Origin: Myxococcales bacterium
Lineage (GTDB): Bacteria; Myxococcota; Myxococcia; Myxococcales; Anaeromyxobacteraceae
DNA length: 7,799 nucleotides
Assembly: GCA_021779335.1 (NCBI GenBank)
Contig: JAJYAW010000126.1
Location: 1 to 7,799 of the forward strand
Reading direction: 5' to 3'
Shown here: one piece after another, positions 1-7,799 of the stretch
How the letters are laid out: every line of letters begins with the position of its first letter
Numbering within the stretch: position 1 is the first letter of the stretch
Made by a program: the position numbers and the translations under genes
Notes under the pieces: generated by a model
Seen by the model: only the letters and a program-made list of their open reading frames with translations
Told to the model about the DNA's origin: nothing
Database searches by the model: none

Positions 1-1092
1 CGCGGCGGCCGCCAGGGCCGCGACCGCGGCGCGGCGCAGCCGCCGGCGGCGGGACAGGGCGCGGAGCTTGGCGGGGACCTCGGCGTTGCCGGGGTCGAGC
101 GTCAGCACCCGGTCGAAGAGGGCCAGCGCGCGGGCGCTCGCCCCGGTGTGCAGGGCCTCGTCGCCGCGCGCCATCAGCGCCGTCACCGCCAGGGGCGGGA
201 AGGCCGCCTTGAAGGCGGCGGGATCCGACAGGAAGGCGACCACCTCCGCCTCCGGGCGCGCCAGGCCGACCTCTCCGAGGATGCCGTCGAGCGCCTGCCG
301 CACCTCGACGGCGGTCTGCGGCCGGGCGTCGGGGTCGACCGAGAGGCAGCGGGCCAGCAGCGCGCCGAGCCGCCCCGAGACGCGCGGCTCCACCTCCCGC
401 GGATCGTCGAAGTTCCCCTCGATGGCGCGGCGCAGGATGGCGGTCGGGTTCCCGGCGGCGAAGGGGAGCCGGCCGGTGGAGAGCCAGTAGAGGATGGTGC
501 CGAGCGAGAAGAGGTCGCTGCGGGCGTCGGCCTCCTTGCCCTCCACGATCTCGGGCGCCATGTGGTGGGGCGATCCGACCAGCGCGCCGGTCATGGTCAT
601 CCGCTCGTCGGAGGCCAGGATGCGCGCGATGCCGAAGTCGGCCAGCTTCACGGCGGGCGCGGGCCCCTCCTGGATGAGCACGTTCTCCGGCTTCAGGTCG
701 CGGTGGATGACGCCGGCGGCGTGGGCGTGCACCAGCGCGTCGCAGAGCGCGCGGCCGAGCAGCAGGCCGACCTCCGGGAAGCCGAAGCCGACCTCCTGGG
801 CGTAGGCCCGCAGCGTCCGGCCCCGCACGAACTCGGTGACCAGGTACGCCTCCGGCGCCCCGTCGCCCGCGTAGTCGTAGATCTCGACGATGCCGGGGTG
901 GGCCAGGCGGGCCACGGCCCGGGCCTCCCGCGAGAAGCGGGCGCGGCTCTCCGCGGCCCCGGCCAGGTGCGGGTGGAGCAGCTTGACGGCCACCTCGCGG
1001 TCGAGCGCGGAGTCGCGGCCGCGGTAGACCACGGCCATTCCGCCGCTGCCCACCTGCTCCAGCAACTCGTATCGGCCCAGCATCCTGATCAC
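1..1092 (-). CDS. Hanks-type Ser/Thr protein kinase, partial (C-terminus beyond the left edge)
   Basis: This is a eukaryotic-type protein kinase that phosphorylates Ser/Thr on protein targets; the target is unknown. Numbered from the GTG at 1092, the Gly-rich loop GSGGMAVV is near residues 15-22 and the ATP-binding Lys is K37 (VAVKLL). The helix-C Glu is E56, the catalytic loop HRDLKPEN covers 130-137 (D132), DFG covers 152-154, and APE covers 179-181. Activation-loop Thr166/Thr168 (MTMTG) resemble the autophosphorylated pair of PknB-type kinases. The RD motif suggests control by loop phosphorylation. After the kinase domain (to about 270) come a TPR-like unit (about 305-343) and an Arg-rich patch (348-354). 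An Ala/Val/Leu run then leaves the window and could begin a membrane helix. I chose GTG 1092 because GGAG lies 8 nt upstream; ATG 1083, three codons later, has no well-spaced Shine-Dalgarno. The kinase call is firm; the cellular role is unknown. Confidence 0.93.
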   Translation of the reverse strand, partial: MIRMLGRYELLEQVGSGGMAVVYRGRDSALDREVAVKLLHPHLAGAAESRARFSREARAVARLAHPGIVEIYDYAGDGAPEAYLVTEFVRGRTLRAYAQEVGFGFPEVGLLLGRALCDALVHAHAAGVIHRDLKPENVLIQEGPAPAVKLADFGIARILASDERMTMTGALVGSPHHMAPEIVEGKEADARSDLFSLGTILYWLSTGRLPFAAGNPTAILRRAIEGNFDDPREVEPRVSGRLGALLARCLSVDPDARPQTAVEVRQALDGILGEVGLARPEAEVVAFLSDPAAFKAAFPPLAVTALMARGDEALHTGASARALALFDRVLTLDPGNAEVPAKLRALSRRRRLRRAAVAALAAAA

Positions 1093-1176
1093 GCGCCGCG
1101 CTCCACGTCCAACCCAGCGGAAGTCCAAGAGGTCCGCCCGGCGCACCCTGACATGGCTGGCCGGGTCGAGGCGGAC

Positions 1177-1185
1177 ACTATGACA
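1177..1185 (-). promoter_or_regulatory. Possible extended -10 promoter for the kinase gene
   Basis: On the minus strand the 130-nt gap upstream of the kinase contains TGT-CATAGT. This matches an extended -10 (TGn) with four of six bases of TATAAT. No good -35 lies 16-18 nt upstream. Transcription would begin near 1170 and leave a leader of roughly 80 nt. The evidence is one short motif in the only AT-containing part of the gap. The kinase could equally be read through from the SDR gene, since I see no terminator between them. Confidence 0.22.
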
Positions 1186-1222
1186 CGGGCGCCCGGGTTC
1201 CAGCCACGCCCCCCGGCGGCGC

Positions 1223-2296
1223 TCACCAGGTCGGGAAGGCCGCCGCGCCGGTGCCGGGGAGCAGGCGGCTCGAGACGAGCGCACGGATCGTCTCGGGGAG
1301 GATCGTCGTGGAGATCGGGTGGCGCAGCTCGAAGCCCGACGCAGCCAGCGCCCGGATGTCGTAGTAGTGGTCGGCGCTCATCCAGTGGAGCGCCTCGCGG
1401 TCGATGCGGGGGATGAGGGTGCCGGCCTGGCCGCGGGCGAAGCGGCGCCAGGCCGCCACCAGCCTGCGGTTGAGCGGCTCGAGGAGCGCTCCGTCCGGCA
1501 CGTGGCGGAAGAGCCAGAGCAGCAGGGCGGTGAGCCGCGGCCAGGTGGGCAGGAAGCGCCCCGGCTGATAGCCCAGCGCCGAGAGGGCGACCTCCAGGAG
1601 CTCGGCGAGCGGCAGCGGGGCCTCGTCGGCGACGTTGAAGGCGCGCCCCAGCACCGCCTCGTCGTCGGGGTGGGAGGCCACGTGGACGGCGGCCCGGGCC
1701 AGGTCCTCGACGTGGCAGAGGTGGGCCACCGGTCCGCGCCGGATGATGGGGACGCGCGCCTTGCGCTGGTTGAAGAGCGCCACCAGGGCGAGCGCCCGGA
1801 CCGGGCCGCCGCGCAGGGAGGGACCGTACAGCAGGGCTGGGCGCAGCACCGTGAGCGGCGCGCCCTCCCGGTAGGCGGACCAGCTGGCCCGCTCGGCCTC
1901 CCAGCGGATGCGCTCGTAGGCCGTGCGCGGCGCCTTGAGCTCGGCCTCCCGGCAGGGGAGGTTGCGCGGCCGCCCGTAGACCGCGCAGGTGGAGAGGTGG
2001 ATCAGCCTGCGGGCGCCCACCTGCCCGGCCAGCCTGGCCGCGGCCGAGGCGGCGGCGCGCTCGGCGTCGGTCCGCAGCGCCTCCTCCAGGTCGCGGGGCG
2101 TGCGGACGCCGGCGTGGACGACGGCCTCCGCCGGGCCCGGGGCCGCGACCGGCCCGCCGTCGGAGCGGACGGTGACGGGGCGCGCCTCCCAGCCGGCCCG
2201 CGCGAACTCCGCCGCCACGGCGTCGAGCACGCCGCCGGGCGACCCGGTCAGCAAGACGAGCCGCCGCCCCGGGGCGACCTCCGTCGGCGCGCTCAC
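1223..2296 (-). CDS. Atypical extended SDR (NAD-dependent epimerase/dehydratase family), 357 aa
   Basis: This is a relative of extended short-chain dehydrogenases, which bind NAD(P) in an N-terminal Rossmann fold and modify nucleotide sugars, sterols or similar substrates. The N-terminal strand and glycine motif LLTGSPGGVL lie at residues 15-24. The active-site strand LIHLSTCAVYG is at 98-108 (Ser102/Thr103). The tyrosine is Y127 in TAYERIRWEAE, and LTVLRPALLYGP at 148-159 follows, as is normal for the family. A hydrophobic stretch near 250-263 (ALLLWLF) could touch membrane. Two oddities: YxxxK reads YERIR, so Arg131 replaces the catalytic Lys, and the third Gly of TGxxGxxG is Leu24 with a short segment before the active site. 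The enzyme may use altered chemistry or be non-catalytic. The GTG start lies 17 nt after the lon stop behind a G-rich run, so co-expression with lon is likely. Fold assignment is good; substrate is unknown. Confidence 0.85.
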   Translation of the reverse strand: MSAPTEVAPGRRLVLLTGSPGGVLDAVAAEFARAGWEARPVTVRSDGGPVAAPGPAEAVVHAGVRTPRDLEEALRTDAERAAASAAARLAGQVGARRLIHLSTCAVYGRPRNLPCREAELKAPRTAYERIRWEAERASWSAYREGAPLTVLRPALLYGPSLRGGPVRALALVALFNQRKARVPIIRRGPVAHLCHVEDLARAAVHVASHPDDEAVLGRAFNVADEAPLPLAELLEVALSALGYQPGRFLPTWPRLTALLLWLFRHVPDGALLEPLNRRLVAAWRRFARGQAGTLIPRIDREALHWMSADHYYDIRALAASGFELRHPISTTILPETIRALVSSRLLPGTGAAAFPTW

Positions 2297-2313
2297 GCCC
2301 CCCAGGCCCCGCC

Positions 2314-4794
<2,481 letters not shown>

Positions 4795-4836
4795 CGTGCT
4801 CTCCTCGGGCTCCGGGTCCATCGAGCCCACGACATG

Positions 4837-4865
4837 GGGATACCCAGCCGAGGGACTCTTGGCAA
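4837..4865 (-). promoter_or_regulatory. Probable sigma-70-like promoter of lon
   Basis: On the minus strand, TTGCCA (4865-4860; five of six bases of TTGACA) lies exactly 17 nt from TATCCC (4842-4837; three of six of TATAAT). Transcription would start near 4830, giving a leader of about 36 nt before ATG 4794, which carries GAGGAG. The overlapping CCCCATGT (4839-4832) matches a sigma-32 -10 element, but no CTTGAA-like -35 lies 13-15 nt upstream. I therefore favour the housekeeping reading. Confidence 0.45.
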
Positions 4866-4903
4866 CACGTAGTACCCGGATGGTCGCACGCGCCCCTGCG
4901 GCG

Positions 4904-4946
4904 CGGTCGCGGCCCGACGGGGCGTCTCACCGAGCGCTGGCGACCG
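4904..4946. repeat. Short inverted repeat in the divergent intergenic region
   Basis: CGGTCGC (4904-4910) and its exact reverse complement GCGACCG (4940-4946) are separated by 29 nt. A further direct copy of GGTCGC is at 4882-4887. The right arm ends one base before the -35 of the rightward promoter. The array could be operator half-sites or, given the GC content, chance. Confidence 0.25.
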
Positions 4947-4947
4947 T

Positions 4948-4976
4948 TTGACCGGGGTCCGGGGGGCGTCTAGCAT
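4948..4976 (+). promoter_or_regulatory. Probable sigma-70-like promoter of the rightward phosphoesterase operon
   Basis: TTGACC (4948-4953; five of six bases of TTGACA) is followed by a 17-nt spacer and TAGCAT (4971-4976; four of six of TATAAT). Transcription would start near 4983, leaving a leader of about 58 nt before 5041. If this is the promoter, the TTG at 4948 cannot be the start codon. The two boxes at ideal spacing in very GC-rich DNA are the best promoter match in the window. Confidence 0.5.
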
Positions 4977-5880
4977 CGCAGCCCTGCCCGTCGCCCGTCG
5001 CCAAGGTCGTCAGCAACCCGCCGCCACCTCGGAGCCCGCCATCGTCCGCCTCGGCCACATCAGCGACCTGCACCTCGCCGACCGGGGGCGGTACCCCCGC
5101 AACGGCTTCACCGCCAAGGACTGCGAGCGCCACTCGCCCAAGCTGGCCAAGGGGCTGCTCGACGCGCTCCAGGAGGTCGGGATCGACCACCTGGTCGTCA
5201 CCGGCGACCTGACCCTCTCGGCCGAGCCCCGCGAGTTCGAGCGGGCCGCGCAGCTGCTCGAGCCGTGGGCCGCGGCCGGCAAGCTCACCGTGGTGCCCGG
5301 CAACCACGACGTCTGGACCGAGGACTCGGTGGACACCGGCCGGTTCCTCCGCGCCGTGGGGCCCGACGGCCGCGGCATGCGCCGGCCCGTTCCGACCTAC
5401 CCGCACGTGGTCCCGCTGGGCGCCGAGGTGGTCCTGGTGGCGCTGGACAGCGCCCGCTACGGCGAGGAGCCCTACGCCACGGCCGGGCGGCTGGGGCCCG
5501 ACCAGCTCCGGAGCACCCGCGAGCTCTGCCGCGAGCACCAGAAGCAGGGGAAGGCCACCGTCCTCGCCTTCCACCACCACCTGCTGCTGCCGCCCGAGCG
5601 GATCCCCTCCGACGCCCAGGTGGCCCGCATGCCGCTCGGCGACGCCGACCAGGTCATCCGGCTGGTGGCCGAGCTGCCGGTCGCGGCGCTCCTCCACGGC
5701 CACCGCCACTGCGCCTTCCGGGTGGACCTGCCGGGCGTGGCCGGGCCGGTGCCCATCCTGTGCGCCGGCTCCGTCTCGCGGGTGACCGACGAGCCGGTGC
5801 GGCGCGCCCGCGCCTACGTCTACGAGCTGGACGCCGGCGGCGTGCGCGGCGTCGAGGCGCTCGTCTCCGGCGCCAGCTAG
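4948..5880 (+). CDS. Calcineurin-like metallophosphoesterase; translation probably starts near 5041
   Basis: This is a two-metal phosphoesterase of the calcineurin-like superfamily, which includes CpdA/Icc cyclic-nucleotide phosphodiesterases. Numbered from 5041, all core motifs are present: SDLHL at 8-12 (D9, H11), GDL at 55-57 (D56), GNHD at 87-90, a His run HHH at 178-180, and GHRH at 220-223. No signal peptide or membrane helix is visible, so it should be cytoplasmic. Start choice is awkward. The coordinates use TTG 4948, the only canonical start codon upstream of the domain in this frame. However, that TTG lies in the -35 box of a good promoter, and its first 31 codons look nothing like the family. 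GGAG at 5031-5034 sits 6 nt before ATC 5041, exactly where the domain begins (VRLGHISDLHL). I think the product is about 279 aa starting at ATC, or that the base is an error for ATG. The substrate (cAMP, other nucleotide, lipid or nucleic acid) cannot be read from sequence. It is the first gene of a rightward unit. Confidence 0.9.
   Translation: MTGVRGASSIAALPVARRQGRQQPAATSEPAIVRLGHISDLHLADRGRYPRNGFTAKDCERHSPKLAKGLLDALQEVGIDHLVVTGDLTLSAEPREFERAAQLLEPWAAAGKLTVVPGNHDVWTEDSVDTGRFLRAVGPDGRGMRRPVPTYPHVVPLGAEVVLVALDSARYGEEPYATAGRLGPDQLRSTRELCREHQKQGKATVLAFHHHLLLPPERIPSDAQVARMPLGDADQVIRLVAELPVAALLHGHRHCAFRVDLPGVAGPVPILCAGSVSRVTDEPVRRARAYVYELDAGGVRGVEALVSGAS
5031..5043 (+). promoter_or_regulatory. 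Shine-Dalgarno GGAG before a putative ATC start
   Basis: GGAG (5031-5034) is followed after 6 nt by ATC (5041-5043), with GTC CGC next. The spacing is ideal for initiation, and no ATG, GTG or TTG occurs in frame between the predicted transcription start and the phosphoesterase domain. ATC is not a normal start codon, although non-canonical AUU starts are known (infC, for example). Confidence 0.35.
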
Positions 5881-5915
5881 CGGCCCTCCATCACCCGCAC
5901 CCGTGGAGTGATCCC

Positions 5916-6830
5916 ATGAAGCGCCTCCTGCTGGTCGCCCTGCCGGCCGGCCTCGCCATCGTCGGTGCCATCCTGCTGCTCCAGGCGTGGAGCGCCCGCG
6001 GCGACGCCTTCGAGGCGCGGCTCGAGCGGTGCCGCCTCAAGCGCGAGTTCGCCGAGCGGTCGGCGCTGGCCCGCGTCCTGCCGGCCCAGCCCATCGAGGC
6101 GTGGCGCGCCGAGTCGGCCGCCCTGCTGCGCTGGTACGTCGAGGGGCTGGCCGCCATCCGCAACCGCCACCCGGGCGAGACGGCGCGCCCCACCGCGCTG
6201 GCGGCGGCCGAGGCCGAGAAGAAGCTGTCCGAGAAGGACCGGGCGACGCTGCTGGACTTCCAGCGGTACGCCGACGAGCGCTTCGAGCTGCTGCGGGGGG
6301 CGCGCTACGCGCCGCTGGCGTCCGCGGTGGCCGAGGGGCTCCGGCTCGACCTCCTCACCGTCCAGCCCGGGCCGTCGCCCGACGGGGCCGGCCCCGGGCT
6401 CCGCATCGACTTCGCCCTCTGGGGACCGCCGCGGCTGCTGGAGCGGGAGAGCACCGGCGAGAGGTCCACCACCCGCACCGTGCTCCCGGTGGCGCTGCGG
6501 CAGCTCTCCCTCGAGCTGCTCGACGAGAGGGGCGGGCTCTTCGGCGGCATGGCCGGCGGCGGTGAGCCGCACCAGAAGCTGGCCGACGGCGAGCGGTTCG
6601 TGGAGGACTTCCCGCCGTCCATCCTCTTCGGCACCTACTGGATCGACCTGCTGCCGCGCCAGCCGCGCACCCTGAAGCTGGACCTGGCGGCGTCCATCCG
6701 CGGCGCCGACGGCCAGGAGCGCCCGGCGCTCTTCTCGGTGAGCCTGCCCATCGAGGAGGGCTGGAGGCTCCCGCCGGGCGTGGACTTCAAGGCCGAGGTC
6801 CGCGAAGGGCCGCAGCCGGGGGCGCGATGA
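5916..6830 (+). CDS. Membrane-anchored protein of unknown function, 304 aa
   Basis: I do not recognise this family. A Lys/Arg start (MKR) is followed by a hydrophobic segment at about residues 4-24 (LLLVALPAGLAIVGAILLL). This fits an N-in single membrane anchor or an uncleaved signal, with the remaining roughly 280 residues outside the cytoplasm. There is no lipobox. Residues about 30-140 are rich in charged residues and Ala/Leu and look helical. From about 145 the chain looks more beta-rich (LRIDFALWGP, TYWIDLLP, LKLDLAASIRG), interrupted by a Gly-rich loop near 204-215 (GGLFGGMAGGGEP). The ATG start is well supported by GTGGAGTG, with GGAG 7 nt upstream. It begins 35 nt after the phosphoesterase stop with no terminator between, and its TGA overlaps the next start (ATGA, 6827-6830), indicating translational coupling. 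Coding reality is supported by the ribosome site, the coupling and the membrane helix; function is unknown. Confidence 0.85.
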   Translation: MKRLLLVALPAGLAIVGAILLLQAWSARGDAFEARLERCRLKREFAERSALARVLPAQPIEAWRAESAALLRWYVEGLAAIRNRHPGETARPTALAAAEAEKKLSEKDRATLLDFQRYADERFELLRGARYAPLASAVAEGLRLDLLTVQPGPSPDGAGPGLRIDFALWGPPRLLERESTGERSTTRTVLPVALRQLSLELLDERGGLFGGMAGGGEPHQKLADGERFVEDFPPSILFGTYWIDLLPRQPRTLKLDLAASIRGADGQERPALFSVSLPIEEGWRLPPGVDFKAEVREGPQPGAR

Positions 6831-7799
6831 GCGGGAGGTCCAGGCCGCCGGCCTCGGCCGGTCCGAAGTCGAAGTCGAAGTCGAGCGTGAAGGCGAAGCC
6901 GGTCGGGGCGAAGGCCCGGCCGAAGAAGCCGAAGGCGAAGGCGACGACGAAGGCCACCGCGCGGACGGCCGCGCCGAGCAGGCCGGCGGCGATCCCCCCG
7001 CTCGCGGCCGAGCCTTCGGCCCCGGCCCCGGCTCCGACTCCGGCTCCGCCTCCAGCCCCCGAGCCGGCCCCTGCGCCAGCGGCGCCTCCGGCCCCGACCT
7101 CCGACGCGATCCACTTCGAGGAGCTCTCTCGCGACGCCGCCTCGGCCTTCCTCTTCGCGGCGCTCCTGCCCGGGGAGACGCTGACGCTGGTGAAGCAGCT
7201 CGGCCTCTCCCGCCCCGGCTTCCGGCCTGAGGGGCTGGGCGAGGTGGAGCGCTGCGATCTGGTGGCCGACGAGCTCCGGGAGCACGCCCCATCGCGCGAG
7301 CCGCTCATGGCGGTGCTACGGCAGGGGCTGAAGGAGCCGGCCTTCCCATCGAGCAGCCTGGATCCGGAGGCGGCCGACGAGCTCCTCGAGGTGGCCGGCA
7401 GCGACCACGGCCTGGCCATCGCCCTCTGGCGGCTGCTGTGCGACCCGCGCCCCGAGGTCCGGCAGCGCGGCGCCGCGGCCCTGGAGCGGCTGGCCTCCGA
7501 GTGGTACGGGCCGCCGCCCGAGGGTGGCGAACCTGCGGCCGCCGGGCCGGCCTCGGGCCGTGGCAGCGGCGGCGGCACCCCCGAGGACGCCGCCAGGAAG
7601 ATCCAGGCGCTCGAGGCGCAGGTGACGCGAGGCGAGGCCCGGCTCGAGGAGGAGCGCCAGCGGAGCGAGGCGCGGCGCGAGAAGCTCCAGGCGCAGCTCA
7701 AGGAGGCCCGGGCGGAGGCGGCCAGGGCGGTGGCGGAGGCGGCCCGCGGCCGGGAGGTCGCCGACGCGGCCCGGGCGGCGCAGGCCAAGGCCGAGACCG
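6827..7799 (+). CDS. Basic-tailed, Pro/Ala-rich coiled-coil protein, partial (C-terminus beyond the right edge)
   Basis: I do not recognise this gene; 324 residues are visible with no stop. Domain order: a strongly basic Lys/Ala/Pro/Ser tail at residues 1-50 (KSKSKSS, KKPKAKATTK), resembling histone H1-like tails; a Pro/Ala linker at about 60-92; a globular, probably helical region at 93-228, with a HEAT-like end (DPRPEVRQRGAAALERL, 206-222); a Gly/Ala-rich linker at about 230-252; and a charged Glu/Arg/Ala coiled coil from about 254 to the edge. There is no signal peptide. The basic tail suggests binding to nucleic acid or acidic membrane lipids. The ATG overlaps the previous stop (ATGA), so it is translationally coupled to the membrane protein and the products may interact. 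A helical domain followed by a coiled coil can precede a nuclease or RNA-binding C-terminal domain in other bacterial proteins, but nothing visible decides this. Coding status is good; function is unknown. Confidence 0.82.
   Translation, partial: MSGRSRPPASAGPKSKSKSSVKAKPVGAKARPKKPKAKATTKATARTAAPSRPAAIPPLAAEPSAPAPAPTPAPPPAPEPAPAPAAPPAPTSDAIHFEELSRDAASAFLFAALLPGETLTLVKQLGLSRPGFRPEGLGEVERCDLVADELREHAPSREPLMAVLRQGLKEPAFPSSSLDPEAADELLEVAGSDHGLAIALWRLLCDPRPEVRQRGAAALERLASEWYGPPPEGGEPAAAGPASGRGSGGGTPEDAARKIQALEAQVTRGEARLEEERQRSEARREKLQAQLKEARAEAARAVAEAARGREVADAARAAQAKAET
6866..6883 (+). repeat. Three tandem copies of AAGTCG encoding Lys-Ser repeats
   Basis: The hexamer AAGTCG is repeated three times without interruption within the basic tail of the last gene, encoding KSKSKS. 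Codons AAG and GCG continue less regularly downstream. It is a short in-frame microsatellite that could change copy number without shifting the frame. Confidence 0.6.
7012..7089 (+). repeat. Imperfect GCC/GCT-CCG tract encoding a Pro/Ala linker
   Basis: Alternating Ala and Pro codons (GCC CCG, GCT CCG, ACT CCG, GCC CCT and variants) produce a low-complexity linker at about residues 63-88 of the last protein. Codon third positions vary (T, A, C, G), more than in neighbouring genes. This suggests selection for the amino-acid composition rather than recent repeat expansion. Such linkers are extended and often separate a flexible tail from a folded domain. Confidence 0.6.

Noticed and set aside
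1186..1195. Perfect 10-nt palindrome CGGGCGCCCG after the SDR gene, considered as a terminator
   Set aside because: It has no loop and no T-run on either strand. Such palindromes are expected often in DNA this GC-rich.
148..1416. Plus-strand open frame of 422 codons over the kinase and the SDR end
   Set aside because: It is a shadow of the kinase gene on the other strand, whose full set of catalytic motifs is unambiguous.
4795..4830. Longer Lon N-terminus from the GTG at 4830
   Set aside because: It has no Shine-Dalgarno and coincides with the predicted transcription start. ATG 4794 has GAGGAG at good spacing.
4832..4839. Heat-shock (sigma-32) promoter for lon, from CCCCATGT on the minus strand
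   Set aside because: The -10 match is exact, but no CTTGAA-like -35 is found 13-15 nt upstream. A sigma-70-like pair with a 17-nt spacer covers the same region.
5877..7292. Minus-strand open frame of 471 codons opposite the membrane-protein gene
   Set aside because: It shows Arg/Pro/Gly-rich shadow composition and no good ribosome site. The plus strand has a membrane helix, a Shine-Dalgarno and an ATGA coupling.

Overview
The window is very GC-rich. Most third codon positions are G or C, and long shadow reading frames sit opposite the real genes. Start codons are mixed (ATG, GTG) and the gene content is chromosomal: a Hanks-type Ser/Thr kinase, a housekeeping Lon protease, an SDR-type dehydratase/epimerase relative, a calcineurin-like phosphoesterase and two lineage-specific proteins. 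This fits a myxobacterium, and an Anaeromyxobacter-like genome is my best guess. That is inference from style and content; no taxonomic marker is present. I see no tRNA, rRNA, CRISPR, IS, attachment site or other mobile-element signature.

Layout. The left half reads leftward. lon (start 4794) is followed after 17 nt by an atypical extended-SDR gene (GTG at 2296, stop at 1223). A 130-nt gap then separates it from a Ser/Thr protein kinase gene (GTG at 1092) that runs off the left edge. The right half reads rightward: a metallophosphoesterase (readable from TTG 4948, domain from 5041, stop 5880), a single-pass membrane protein of unknown function (5916-6830), and a basic, Pro/Ala-rich, coiled-coil protein. 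The last overlaps its neighbour by an ATGA junction and runs off the right edge. The two halves diverge from about 4795-5040, where I can place one sigma-70-like promoter facing each way.

How the genes may work together. lon and the SDR gene look co-transcribed, but no known pathway joins them. The three rightward genes look like one transcription unit, and the last two are translationally coupled. No functional link between the phosphoesterase and the two unknown proteins is evident from sequence.

I found no convincing new multi-gene system. The points most worth checking are: (i) the phosphoesterase appears to lack a normal start codon where its promoter, Shine-Dalgarno and domain boundary all place initiation (ATC at 5041); (ii) the SDR has Arg in place of the catalytic Lys of YxxxK and a shortened, imperfect nucleotide-binding half; (iii) a coupled pair of an unknown membrane protein and a histone-H1-like-tailed coiled-coil protein.
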